Assembly (NCBI GenBank): GCA_021813505.1
Contig: JAKAKI010000034.1
Coordinates: 74,059-122,584, forward strand
Origin: a bacterium
Lineage (GTDB): Bacteria > Zixibacteria > MSB-5A5 > WJJR01
Reading direction: 5' to 3'
Length of the DNA stretch: 48,526 nt
Part shown: one piece after another, positions 35,148 through 43,242 of the stretch
Position numbering within the stretch: the first letter of the stretch is position 1
How the letters are laid out: each line of letters starts with the position of its first letter
Translations under genes and position numbers: made by a program
The notes under the pieces: generated by a model
What the model was told of the DNA's origin: nothing
Seen by the model: only the letters and a program-made list of their open reading frames with translations
Database searches by the model: none

Positions 35148-36263
35148 TCAGTTCTTCGCGTGGCACTGGTCGCACCCCTCGCCGCTAATACCGCTCGTGG
35201 GATCCCATCGCAACGAGAAGGAGTTGTCGCCGCCATGAGCGCGGTGGCAGGTGAGGCAGAAGACGCCGTTCTTGGCCGGATCAATCGCGGTGGCGTCGGC
35301 AAAATTGAGCGCGGGGTTATTAACGAATCGCAGGCGGGGCGTGGCCTGGAATCCGGCACCGGTGCCGGCGACCCAGTGAGCGGGAACGGTCGTGCCGCTG
35401 GCGGCACCTTGGGCGATGTTATTTGTCGAGCCCCGTTCCGCTTCGGACGATGGATGCCGGTTGTGAATGCCGTCGCCATCCGGGTCTATGTACCCGTTGC
35501 CGGAATAGACGTGGTGGCAATCAACGCACATGTTGGTTACTTCGAATACGGTTGCGGCGTCAGTCCCGTACCCGATGTTCGCCGCTTCATAGCGCTGTAG
35601 TCCGGTCGCCGATGCGGCCTCAAACATTCCAAATTCAGGCTCCCCACCCGGCCAGGAAGCCCACTGCAGATTGCGCGATTTGTTGTTCCCGTGCGGATTG
35701 TGGCAATCTATGCAACTCACCGAGGCGTCGGCCATTCCATTGAAGTGGCAGCGATTGCATAAATCCGAACCTGCAAGCGATTGCCCGCGATCCAGTGAGT
35801 GACCGCGAGGGTTCCGGGTGCCCACAGGCGCAAAGTATCCGGCGGAGCGCTCCGTCAGGCCATTCGCATCCGCAGTCATCACGTCGGGTATCCCGGCTTG
35901 GTTGTCATGACAAGTGAGACACAGATCGACCGGATCCGGGGCCTTCAAAAGACTCTTTCCCCCGTTGTAATTCTGAGGGTATGGTCCAAAGGGATCGGAG
36001 AGGGGATCGCCATCTACCGGGTGCTGCCGCGATTCGTGCATGGCATGGCAATCGGAGCAGCGTAATGTCACTCCGTTATGATACGTCGGTGCGAATGACG
36101 TAATTCCGGCCGCCATTTTGGGCGTTGTCACACGCTTATGGAGCGGCCGGCCGCGATAGTCGCCGGAACCATTGCTTGCTCCTGCAAGAGCGGGTAGCAG
36201 GACTCCAATGATCGCGAGGATGACAAGACCGCGGATTCTGAGGATAGGTAATGAGAGACGCAT
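35148..36263 (-). CDS. Seven-heme exported cytochrome c, OmcS-like layout
   Basis: A 371-residue protein with signal peptide (LVILAIIGVLLPALAGASN) and seven CXXCH sites: CSDCH (with AMH after it), CLTCH, CNRCH, CIDCH (NPHG after it), CVDCHH, CLTCH (RAHG after it) and CDQCH at the extreme C-terminus. The order and the long glycine/asparagine-rich loops between hemes resemble the hexaheme nanowire cytochrome OmcS of Geobacter; one extra heme (CNRCH) lies between the second and third equivalents. The ATG at 36263 has AGAGGGAAC upstream and a hairpin follows the gene, so it is monocistronic. Extracellular or periplasmic electron carrier is supported; polymer formation is inference. Confidence 0.88.
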   Translation of the reverse strand: MRLSLPILRIRGLVILAIIGVLLPALAGASNGSGDYRGRPLHKRVTTPKMAAGITSFAPTYHNGVTLRCSDCHAMHESRQHPVDGDPLSDPFGPYPQNYNGGKSLLKAPDPVDLCLTCHDNQAGIPDVMTADANGLTERSAGYFAPVGTRNPRGHSLDRGQSLAGSDLCNRCHFNGMADASVSCIDCHNPHGNNKSRNLQWASWPGGEPEFGMFEAASATGLQRYEAANIGYGTDAATVFEVTNMCVDCHHVYSGNGYIDPDGDGIHNRHPSSEAERGSTNNIAQGAASGTTVPAHWVAGTGAGFQATPRLRFVNNPALNFADATAIDPAKNGVFCLTCHRAHGGDNSFSLRWDPTSGISGEGCDQCHAKN

Positions 36264-36377
36264 CGGTGTTCCCTCTTGGCCCGGGAATCGGGAGATTTTA
36301 TGTCTAAACTCGTTTCGCAACACGGTCTGATGCCGGTGTGAGTGTTCAGTAGATCAACTTCTGAAGTCGATTGGGAA

Positions 36378-36407
36378 GGGCGTTCTGCCGTGTCAGGCAG
36401 AACGCCC
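36378..36407 (-). terminator. Perfect 12-bp hairpin after the six-heme cytochrome gene
   Basis: GGGCGTTCTGCC and its exact complement enclose a six-base loop, 40 bases past the stop at 36447. In the minus direction it is followed by TTCCC. It separates the six-heme and seven-heme genes into their own transcripts. Confidence 0.75.
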
Positions 36408-36446
36408 CTCGCCTTCCTTGCGAATCGGATTACACCAACTACTTAT

Positions 36447-37454
36447 CTAGCCACGCGAATGGCAGTCTCTGCACAGATCGCGATAGCGGGCACCCGAGCC
36501 CTCTTCGCCGATCGGAAGCACGCCGGCCGAATCCGGATAGATCAGACCAAACGCGCGCTGGTTACCATGCGCCTTGTGGCACGTGAAGCAGGAAGGAGTA
36601 AGGTCTGCGGGCATCGTTGCGCCCCACGCCGTTCCCTGCGTACCCCAACTGCCAGTCGGGCTCATGACTTTTACGCGGTAGGCACGATCATCGAACAGAC
36701 CGCCGCTGATATTCACGTCGGCAGTCGGATGCCGGATCCAATTGCCCGCGACACCACCCGCGGCCATGTTCGCATCGGTGGACTTGCCGTGGAAATTCGT
36801 ATGGCAAGTCTTGCAGTATTGACCGTAGTAGGAGGAGTCGCTCTTCGGCTCGTTGAAATCAACGTTGCCGATGTCGTAGTGGTCGGTCCCACCGGCAACG
36901 CGCTCAAACACGTCCTTGGTGAGGTCATTGGTCGCCACCGCGTAGGAAATCACGTTTCCGCCAGCGTACAGATTGCGGTACGGGTTGGAGGCATGTGTGC
37001 CGCCACGACCATGCGGGCTGTGGCAATCGATGCATTCCAGACCCACGGGATTTGCAAACGTCCCGCCGGGTGCGGTCGCCGTTGAACCAAGCGTGTGTCC
37101 CGTCGCATCAAAATACGGCGCGGTGTTGTTCATGTTGAGTCCACCAGCTTGACGGCCCAATGTGGGAGCCGTACCGCCGTTGGCTTGGAGTACATCGGGA
37201 GCGAACGTCTGATTGTCGTGGCAAGACAGGCAGAGAGCGTTCGGCTCATTGCGGAGCAGCCACTGGTACGGTCCAGCGCCACCGACTGTTGTGAATGTTC
37301 CGGTTCCGTCGGCATTGTACCCGTGTTGCTGCGAGCCGTGCATTACATGGCATTCGTTGCAATTCAACGTGCCCTTGTAATGATAATCGCCGGCAAACGC
37401 GATCCCTGCGCTCGTCAGCGCGATCACGGCTGCCAGTACTACCACTTTCTTCAT
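36447..37454 (-). CDS. Six-heme exported cytochrome c, candidate OmcS-like nanowire subunit
   Basis: A 335-residue protein with a short signal peptide (KKVVVLAAVIALTSAGIAFA) and six CXXCH sites: CNECHVMHGS, ALCLSCHDN, LECIDCHSPHGR, YCKTCHTNFHG, SCFTCHKAHGN and a C-terminal CRDCHSRG. The same sequence of sites, with CxxCHxMH first, a GH...APGG region before CxxCHxPHG, a CxxCHxxxH fourth site followed by RHP, and a heme within the last ten residues, is what I recall of OmcS, the hexaheme that polymerises into nanowires in Geobacter. A perfect AAGGAGG precedes the ATG at 37454, which suggests high expression, and a strong terminator follows. Loops are rich in Gly, Asn and Thr, as in extracellular cytochromes. 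Identity to OmcS is by pattern only. Confidence 0.88.
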   Translation of the reverse strand: MKKVVVLAAVIALTSAGIAFAGDYHYKGTLNCNECHVMHGSQQHGYNADGTGTFTTVGGAGPYQWLLRNEPNALCLSCHDNQTFAPDVLQANGGTAPTLGRQAGGLNMNNTAPYFDATGHTLGSTATAPGGTFANPVGLECIDCHSPHGRGGTHASNPYRNLYAGGNVISYAVATNDLTKDVFERVAGGTDHYDIGNVDFNEPKSDSSYYGQYCKTCHTNFHGKSTDANMAAGGVAGNWIRHPTADVNISGGLFDDRAYRVKVMSPTGSWGTQGTAWGATMPADLTPSCFTCHKAHGNQRAFGLIYPDSAGVLPIGEEGSGARYRDLCRDCHSRG

Positions 37455-37500
37455 GTGAACCTCCTTGAAGGTTGATTGATGGACGGTTATTACCATGTTG

Positions 37501-38649
37501 TTATTTCTCCGTTTGAGGATCCGATGCAACCTCTGACGATGCCGGCGGTTCAAGTCCCGGCGGAATGGGGCTCGCGTTCGCCGGCCGCAGCGATTTCAAT
37601 TCGTTCGCGGCCAAAGCTCCGGGAAGCACATATTGCTGGACCCGCCGGCCAACACGCTCGGCCACCGCCAGGTGCGACACCCCGTCGCCAACCAGGGCAG
37701 AGGGGAACCTAAGGTTTCCCGGCGCCCCGCCGAAGCCACCGATAAACTCCAGGAACTTCCCATCGGACGAGTAGTGCTTGACCGCTTGTCGAAGTCCGTC
37801 CGCCACCCAATAAGTACCATCTTCGGCAAAGAGCATTGACACGGGAAACGAGAGGTCGCCTCCTGCGATCTCGTGATCTCCGAAGCCCAACAGGAGTTTC
37901 CCCTCAGGGCTGTAAATCCTCACCGCAGGCACACCGCGGTAGTCCAGAATCGCGAGCCGGCCATCCGCGGCCACCGCCATCCCGGTGATGCAATCGATCT
38001 TCTCCGCCGCAGCATCAAGAAAGACCTCTGCGCGCCCGCCATCCAGGCGGCGCCGCAAGATGCCGCTGCGTTCGCCACCGATGCTCGCGTAGAGCCAGCC
38101 CAGCGTGTCAATACCCAGCTTTTCAGGACGAAGCGAAGTGCCTTCCCAGCCCACATCGGCCAGCATGTCGATGTGCTCGATGACTTCACCGCGTATGTTT
38201 AGGATGTCGATCTTGTGCGAGAAGAAATCGGTGAGGTAAATGTCTCCCTCGGAGGTGATCGCAATTGAATTCGGCTCTCCCGCCGACTTTTGACCGGTTT
38301 TCTGGTCCGTGACCCAGTGATTGAAGGTGAAGCGCGGGAAACCGGCAGAGTCAATCACATCGACCGCATGCCGGCCGGCATCAAGGACGTACAGTTCTCC
38401 TGACAGCGGATCAGTCGCCATTCCGCTGATGGACCTGAATCCTGTCGATCCTAACGGCTCATAATAGATGGCTTTCACGAACCAGGGACTCACTTGGCCG
38501 AACGCTCCAGACCCGCCGATCGATAGGACGGCGAATAGGAAACCCGACGCAATGTATCTGCAAAGCGATGCAGGAATCCAGCATGATTCGTGAAAAGAAT
38601 CACATGTCTTCTGCCAGGGAGAGTGCGGACGGGTGGCAATTCGCATCAT
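37501..38649 (-). CDS. Exported NHL-repeat six-bladed beta-propeller protein
   Basis: A 382-residue protein with a late signal peptide (about residues 32-52, FLFAVLSIGGSGAFG). Repeating blades are evident: SGMATDPLSGELYVLDAGRH, NSIAITSEGDIYLTDFFSH, TGMAVAADGRLAILDYRG, VSMLFAEDGTYWVADGLRQ, and a final FPSALVGDGVSHLAVAER, the NHL-type propeller. A proline/serine-rich tail follows. It has its own promoter and lies 46 bases upstream of the six-heme gene. NHL propellers occur beside extracellular multiheme cytochromes in Geobacter-type clusters, so a role in assembling or presenting the cytochrome is plausible; there is no enzymatic motif. The ATG at 38649 has no strong ribosome site, so the exact start is unsure. 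Confidence 0.85.
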   Translation of the reverse strand: MMRIATRPHSPWQKTCDSFHESCWIPASLCRYIASGFLFAVLSIGGSGAFGQVSPWFVKAIYYEPLGSTGFRSISGMATDPLSGELYVLDAGRHAVDVIDSAGFPRFTFNHWVTDQKTGQKSAGEPNSIAITSEGDIYLTDFFSHKIDILNIRGEVIEHIDMLADVGWEGTSLRPEKLGIDTLGWLYASIGGERSGILRRRLDGGRAEVFLDAAAEKIDCITGMAVAADGRLAILDYRGVPAVRIYSPEGKLLLGFGDHEIAGGDLSFPVSMLFAEDGTYWVADGLRQAVKHYSSDGKFLEFIGGFGGAPGNLRFPSALVGDGVSHLAVAERVGRRVQQYVLPGALAANELKSLRPANASPIPPGLEPPASSEVASDPQTEK

Positions 38650-38737
38650 GTCAACTCGAAGTCAGAACTGGCCTTGCCGATCAGTATGGTTTCGCTCTCG
38701 CGAAGCAGGGGTGAGGGTCTGCTGGCGCGATGGTGCT

Positions 38738-38765
38738 ATAGTAAGCAAATCCTGAGTAAAGTCAA
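38738..38765 (-). promoter_or_regulatory. Sigma70-like promoter of the NHL/six-heme unit
   Basis: On the minus strand TTGACT (38765-38760), a 16-base spacer and TACTAT (38743-38738) form a good sigma70-type pair, with transcription expected about 80 bases before the ATG at 38649. It is the best promoter match among the cytochrome genes. Confidence 0.55.
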
Positions 38766-38931
38766 CCAATTTTGTGAATTTCATCCCAATATCTGTCACA
38801 AACCCGCCACCCGCTAAATGGGAAATATAAGCGAGTTAGTCACATTCGATTCCCTGGCGCGATCACCTCAGATGCGATCGTTCGTTCATCGATCAGCAAT
38901 ACCCGCAAAGAGCGAGCGCCCGTCGGCCATA

Positions 38932-38952
38932 ATGTAACTGAAGTAGTTACAT
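38932..38952. promoter_or_regulatory. Perfect palindrome ATGTAACT-5-AGTTACAT, possible operator
   Basis: Two eight-base arms separated by GAAGT lie in the 386-base gene-free interval between the NHL gene and the 39036 stop. The interval holds this palindrome and the promoter at 38738-38765; I see no gene in it. The palindrome is about 165 bases upstream of the -35, so it may act at a distance or belong to an unseen antisense or small RNA promoter. Confidence 0.45.
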
Positions 38953-39035
38953 TAACGAGGCGTGCAACTTCTTCCGCGAGCTCGCAGAATCCGACCTCTC
39001 GAATAGAACCGGGAATCGCCCGATGTGGGACTAAG

Positions 39036-39863
39036 TTATTGGCGCGTAGCGGTACAAGGCGGCGCCTTGGCCACCTTGGTGAACTGGTTGCAAGCTCGGC
39101 GCGCCAGTGAGTGGGCCAATCTGGTGATGTCGTGCTCGACTCCAAGACCAAAAAGCCACTCACCTGAGTTCCCTGTGGCATGGTAGGTGTCGGACCAGAG
39201 GGTTTTTCCCGTGCGGCCATCCCTCAATTGTAGCGATACCCCCACGGTTGGAATAACTCCGGAATAGGCATCGGTGACAGCGTGGTAAGCGATGACGGTC
39301 CCGAGAACGAAATAGTCGACATCAAGTGCCTGCCGCAAACGCTGGCTTTGGACATCGTCCATCAGAACCGGCAACCGGATACGCGCCCGGAGTGTCGCGG
39401 TTTCCACGTCGCCGGCCGCCACGACGTCGACCTTGGATGTCTGACTAAGCTGGTCCTGAAGGAGCCGCGCGAAGATCCGGGCTCCGTCCTCCGATTCGGC
39501 CAAGTTTTCCAGCGGCAGAACCGCGAGCCGCGCCTTCGCTGGCACAACGTGGATGGTCTGCACGCATGACTGCGACCCGCCACAGGTGTCTCTCGCCAGC
39601 CAGGTGCGAGTGATCGTGTAGCGATCAGGAGAAGGTCCGGGCGTGACCCTGTCTTCAAAGGTTCGAAGCAGCTCACTGCATCCACCCGTGGCGATGATCG
39701 GGATCGCCGCCGTGTCGGTCGAGCGATTGCACCCGACAGTCAAATCGGCCGTGCACTGCATCACAATCGGATCCGCCTCTTGTGCCTCAGCCGGTAGGGC
39801 CGCGCCGGCAATGAAGACTGCGCCCGAGATGCAGAGAATGAGCCGAAGTCTCGCCCGCCTCAT
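39036..39863 (-). CDS. Exported HYR-like plus CsgG/TolB-like protein
   Basis: A 275-residue protein with signal peptide (LILCISGAVFIAGAALPAEA). The first third has a Cys-containing hyalin-repeat-like segment (RTWLARDTCGGSQSCVQTI), the second two thirds a CsgG/TolB-N-like fold (ARLAVLPLENLAE, FARLLQDQLSQ, VDYFVLGTVIAYH, GVSLQLRDGRTGKTLWSDT). The latter type forms oligomeric outer-membrane secretion pores or envelope regulators. It overlaps the upstream lipoprotein gene by four bases and is the last gene of the unit starting with the 42-heme cytochrome. Joining of the two domains is unusual. A conduit accessory or pore part is inference. Confidence 0.75.
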   Translation of the reverse strand: MRRARLRLILCISGAVFIAGAALPAEAQEADPIVMQCTADLTVGCNRSTDTAAIPIIATGGCSELLRTFEDRVTPGPSPDRYTITRTWLARDTCGGSQSCVQTIHVVPAKARLAVLPLENLAESEDGARIFARLLQDQLSQTSKVDVVAAGDVETATLRARIRLPVLMDDVQSQRLRQALDVDYFVLGTVIAYHAVTDAYSGVIPTVGVSLQLRDGRTGKTLWSDTYHATGNSGEWLFGLGVEHDITRLAHSLARRACNQFTKVAKAPPCTATRQ

Positions 39864-40441
39864 TTGAGTGTCCTCAGTGAGTTGCGGCAGAGCTTGGTCA
39901 GCAATTCATCAAGGGTGTGAGTTTCACCGATGGCGAGCACCGGAAACTTGGGCCCTCCCCGTTCACCAAGCGAGATGTCCCAGACTATCCGTCCTGTCGG
40001 AGCATCGACCATTTGCAGCGACAGTGAGATCATCGGGAATTCTTCCTGCCCGACACGTTCCATCCGATAATCCCGGACAGTGCCAAGGATGATCCCCTGA
40101 ACCCCGGCCTTTTGCCCAATCAACTGGAGAGCTGCGCTGTCCAGAGGCACATCACCGGTAATGTTCAGTTGGTTTCTCACGTCCGTTTCTATTTTGGTGA
40201 AGTACCCTGGAGCGATGACTTCGTGGTCCTTGCGCTTGAGGAGCTCCGTGATGAAAACGCGTTGCACCTTCTGGCCCGCCTTTGGGTCATCCGCCAGTGT
40301 CAGGAATTGCGCCACACCGAGGCGGCGATAGAAGCTCAGGTCGGCTTCCGGGTTCAGGTAGGCGGTTGGGCCGCTGCATCCGGCCATCAGCGCCAGAACT
40401 CCCAGAAGCCCCAAAACACCCTGTAAAGTCCAAGTTCGCAC
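39860..40441 (-). CDS. CsgG/LpoB-like outer-membrane lipoprotein
   Basis: A 193-residue lipoprotein with the lipobox LMAGC after a hydrophobic stretch (LQGVLGLLGVLALMAG). The mature part has a CsgG/LpoB/DUF799-like core: RRLGVAQFLTLADDPKAGQK, ELLKRKDHEVIAPGYF, GVQGIILGTVRDY, LSLQMVDAPTGRIVWDI. I place the start at the GTG at 40441 because AAGGA lies seven bases upstream and the gene then sits ten bases after the beta-barrel stop; the longer ATG at 40489 would overlap that gene. It is related in fold to the next product and may form an oligomer with it at the outer membrane. Confidence 0.78.
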   Translation of the reverse strand: MRTWTLQGVLGLLGVLALMAGCSGPTAYLNPEADLSFYRRLGVAQFLTLADDPKAGQKVQRVFITELLKRKDHEVIAPGYFTKIETDVRNQLNITGDVPLDSAALQLIGQKAGVQGIILGTVRDYRMERVGQEEFPMISLSLQMVDAPTGRIVWDISLGERGGPKFPVLAIGETHTLDELLTKLCRNSLRTLK

Positions 40442-40451
40442 TGTCTTGTCC

Positions 40452-42110
40452 TTAGAATGAAGTCGAAATGCTGACGCCCCAGTTTTCATTGGATTGACCC
40501 CCAATGGTCGTTTGATGTGTATACTGCGCGCTAAGCGTGGAACTTGGTCCGAGCCAGAAGACAACATTGGCCAAAAGCGTGCTGGGCCGGGCCGTGACCT
40601 TCGGCGCAGCTGGATCGGCCAATTGGATCGCCTGCTGCCTGGAGTAGCTGAAGCCAGCATTGGCCAGGGAAGGCCAACGGTAAGTTCCTGTCACGGTCCA
40701 GGTTGGTGTCCACTTGCGCTTTAATTGCCGGTTGTGTCCGACAGCCCAGGCTGCCGAAATCCCCAAATTCGTAGTCACCGTGTATTGAAGGTTGGTGTTG
40801 AGGTTTTCCTCGGAAACCCTCATTGCGCCAATCCTCTCACCACTGAGAATGCTCGAGTATCCCGCCTGCATCTGTACACTTGCCAGAGGCTGCAGGCGGG
40901 AATAGACATTCGAGGCTCCGGCATACCGGTCCGCCTGACGACCGTGGCGATCGGCAAGCGTCATCTCCGCCGACCAGTCCACACGCACAAATGGCTGTCC
41001 GCGAAAAGCCAGAAAATACGCGTCGTTATACTTCGCTCCTTCCGGGGCACCTGTGTAGTATAGCCGGTAGAATGTCCCCATGACTCGCATATGCCTGTAC
41101 AGCTTTCCTTCCGCGGAGATACGTCCCTGCCAGTAGTCTGTTCTCTGTGCAGTCTGGTCCGCCAGCGCACCTCCCCTCTCCACATATCGGGAGGCTGAGG
41201 CTGTCACTTCTCGCACCGGTGTCCAGGAGACGGTCGCTGAAGCCAGGTGGTTTGTGAGGTTTGCCGCCAGGACCGATGCACTCGTGCGGGAGGTGTGCTG
41301 GAAGCGGCCACCGTATTGCGCCGTCCAGTTGAGGCTGGGAAACGGATCACCGCCCAGGCTGAGGCTCGCGGAGTGCTGATCCTGTGAACTGGAAACCGAG
41401 GCGTAGCTCTGATTCCAGGTGCGATCAAAACCATAGGTCAGATTCATGCGACTGTGCCACCAAAAGGTGCGGTCTGTGCTCGCAGTAGCTCTATAGACTT
41501 CAACCAGTTCCGCGGACGCCCCGTGGGATGTCCTCTTCTGACGGGAATAAGAGAGCGCCAGGACATGCGGTCCGGGCTGCCACGTCACCTGATAGGTGTT
41601 CCAGTTTTCCCTCCCGGTTCCCCGGGAGGTTTGTGTCCGGCGCGCCCGCAGAAAATCGGCCGAGAAGCGTGGCCAGCGATCGGGCTGAGCATAGATCGCT
41701 CCCCGCCATCGGCGGCTGACATCCTCTTCCCCGTCGATTCCTGGTTGTTTCTGCGTGTGAGGCTCGTAGACCAGTTGTCCACCGTATCCGTAACTTGTCA
41801 ATGTCAACTCGTATCGCGGGCGAAAGTCTGCCGGCTGCCCGCCCTGACGGCCTCGGTGCAGGAAGTTACCGGTAAATGAAAGTTGGTTCTTGTAGAACAA
41901 CCGATCGGACACGCGCACGTAGTATTGCTGCAGGAGGTCCTGGCGTTTCCCCCCCGAGCTTGGAATGGCCTGGTAGTCAAGTCGCATGGAACCACTCCAT
42001 ACCGCCGCCGTTGATTCCGATCCCAGCAGACTCATGATCAGAACTGTCAACAGTGTTCCCGGAAGCCGGAACCAATGAAGGGCCCCGGCGCCGACCGGCC
42101 TGCCTGGCAT
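40452..42110 (-). CDS. Large outer-membrane beta-barrel protein, candidate electron conduit porin
   Basis: A 552-residue protein with signal peptide (LLTVLIMSLLGSESTAAVWS). The whole mature part is alternating amphipathic strands with aromatic belts (RYELTLTSYGYGGQLVYEP, YQVTWQPGPHVLALSYSR, WNAQYGG-type turns) and ends in phenylalanine (VSISTSF), the signal for outer-membrane insertion. I count on the order of 26-30 strands. The size fits MtrB/PioB-type porins that ensheath a decaheme, though no CXXC is present and no family name can be given. It overlaps the upstream cytochrome stop as TGATG, so translation of the two is coupled, which is how porin-cytochrome conduits are usually encoded. 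Confidence 0.84.
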   Translation of the reverse strand: MPGRPVGAGALHWFRLPGTLLTVLIMSLLGSESTAAVWSGSMRLDYQAIPSSGGKRQDLLQQYYVRVSDRLFYKNQLSFTGNFLHRGRQGGQPADFRPRYELTLTSYGYGGQLVYEPHTQKQPGIDGEEDVSRRWRGAIYAQPDRWPRFSADFLRARRTQTSRGTGRENWNTYQVTWQPGPHVLALSYSRQKRTSHGASAELVEVYRATASTDRTFWWHSRMNLTYGFDRTWNQSYASVSSSQDQHSASLSLGGDPFPSLNWTAQYGGRFQHTSRTSASVLAANLTNHLASATVSWTPVREVTASASRYVERGGALADQTAQRTDYWQGRISAEGKLYRHMRVMGTFYRLYYTGAPEGAKYNDAYFLAFRGQPFVRVDWSAEMTLADRHGRQADRYAGASNVYSRLQPLASVQMQAGYSSILSGERIGAMRVSEENLNTNLQYTVTTNLGISAAWAVGHNRQLKRKWTPTWTVTGTYRWPSLANAGFSYSRQQAIQLADPAAPKVTARPSTLLANVVFWLGPSSTLSAQYTHQTTIGGQSNENWGVSISTSF

Positions 42111-43234
42111 CAATGACCACCGGACGGATTGTGCACGTTGTTCCCGTTTGGAGTGGAGTAATCATCCCCGTGCCCATTCATGCAGTGCTGGATGTCATAG
42201 GAGCGATGAGGCTCAAAGTTGGGGAGTTGCTTTGCAATGATCCCCTCAACTGGTATGGAGGGCGTTGTCTGATCGGCGTAGGCATGGCAACCGGTGCAGA
42301 AACGGCGCGCTTGCGCCGCATTGTTGCGAATATCGGTCAGACCGTACCATCCGGGGCGCTCATCCGAAAGCAGAAATCCATTCGGGTTTTGATTATTGTT
42401 CCCCGTGGATCCGTGCGGGTTATGGCAGTCGTAGCAGGGCAGCCGATCACCCGCCTTCACGGACCCACGAGTCGTAAGTATTGCGTGGCCTGCCCGCGAG
42501 GAGCCTGTAATCGTCCGGCTGTAGTAGTTGGCGATGCTCCGTGAGGTTGGCGGAAGCGAAGCGGGCCCGGTCGGACCATGGCACTGAAAACACATGTCGT
42601 ATTGTGGCGGGGCTGCGTTGATCCCTGAGCCGGCAATTGGGCCGTAGGCCTTGACCAGGTGGTCGTATGGTCCTGCGCCGTTGTGCGGCTCGTGACAGTT
42701 CAAACAGGCGCCATGACCGGTGCCATCCAGTCGCGGCATATTCGGGCTGCTGTAGTGTTTTGAATAGGTCAGATTCTCCCAAATCGTCCGTCCCGGCCAC
42801 CGGACCCGATTCTCGACTCCCGGAATCCTCTGGCCGCCCGAATTCGCTTCAAAGTACCCGTGGTAGATATGCTGGTCGGGGAATCGGTCAGTCCCTTGGG
42901 CAGGGTAACCGGCGGTTGCTCCGGTGGGGCGGTTGATATGACACCCCTCAACACCGCTCGTCGAGTAACAGAGCATGTTATCGTTGGGGGCAAAGAGGTT
43001 TCGAATCTGCGGTTGGTCTTCCGCGTGCAATATGTGGCATTGGCGGCAATCCCCACGGGGAACAGTGGCATCCCGAAGCACACCCGAGCTCGTCGAAAGA
43101 TGCGCTCCAGGGTAGGGCAGGTTGGGCGCGGTTTGGGCCAAAGGCCGATGATTCCCATCAAGTACACTGACACCAACAATGATGGTGATCCTGAGCATCC
43201 AGACTACGTATTTATCAATATCCGCGCGTCTCAT
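42110..43234 (-). CDS. Atypical multiheme cytochrome of the conduit operon
   Basis: A 374-residue exported protein with an N-terminal hydrophobic segment (MLRITIIVGVSVLDG). Five canonical heme sites are present (CRQCH, CLNCH, CFQCH, CYDCH, CTGCH), plus an extended CX8CH (CYSTSGVEGCH) after the first and a broken seventh site CMNGH near the C-terminus in a Gly/Asn-rich tail. Intervening sequence (PRLDGTGHGACLNCHEPH, GAGPYDHLVK, CYDCHNPHGS) marks a cytochrome c3-like or doubled-CXXCH protein. It starts eight bases after the 42-heme gene and ends in a TGATG overlap with the beta-barrel. It is a likely partner inside or next to the barrel. The length is moderate and no repeat is seen. Confidence 0.86.
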   Translation of the reverse strand: MRRADIDKYVVWMLRITIIVGVSVLDGNHRPLAQTAPNLPYPGAHLSTSSGVLRDATVPRGDCRQCHILHAEDQPQIRNLFAPNDNMLCYSTSGVEGCHINRPTGATAGYPAQGTDRFPDQHIYHGYFEANSGGQRIPGVENRVRWPGRTIWENLTYSKHYSSPNMPRLDGTGHGACLNCHEPHNGAGPYDHLVKAYGPIAGSGINAAPPQYDMCFQCHGPTGPASLPPTSRSIANYYSRTITGSSRAGHAILTTRGSVKAGDRLPCYDCHNPHGSTGNNNQNPNGFLLSDERPGWYGLTDIRNNAAQARRFCTGCHAYADQTTPSIPVEGIIAKQLPNFEPHRSYDIQHCMNGHGDDYSTPNGNNVHNPSGGH

Positions 43235-43242
43235 AGGCTTCC

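Noticed and set aside
38840-39035. Minus-strand tail reading ELAEEVARLVNVTTSV as a regulator fragment
   Set aside because: It is helix-like but very short, has no start of its own and contains the palindrome at 38932; support is too weak.
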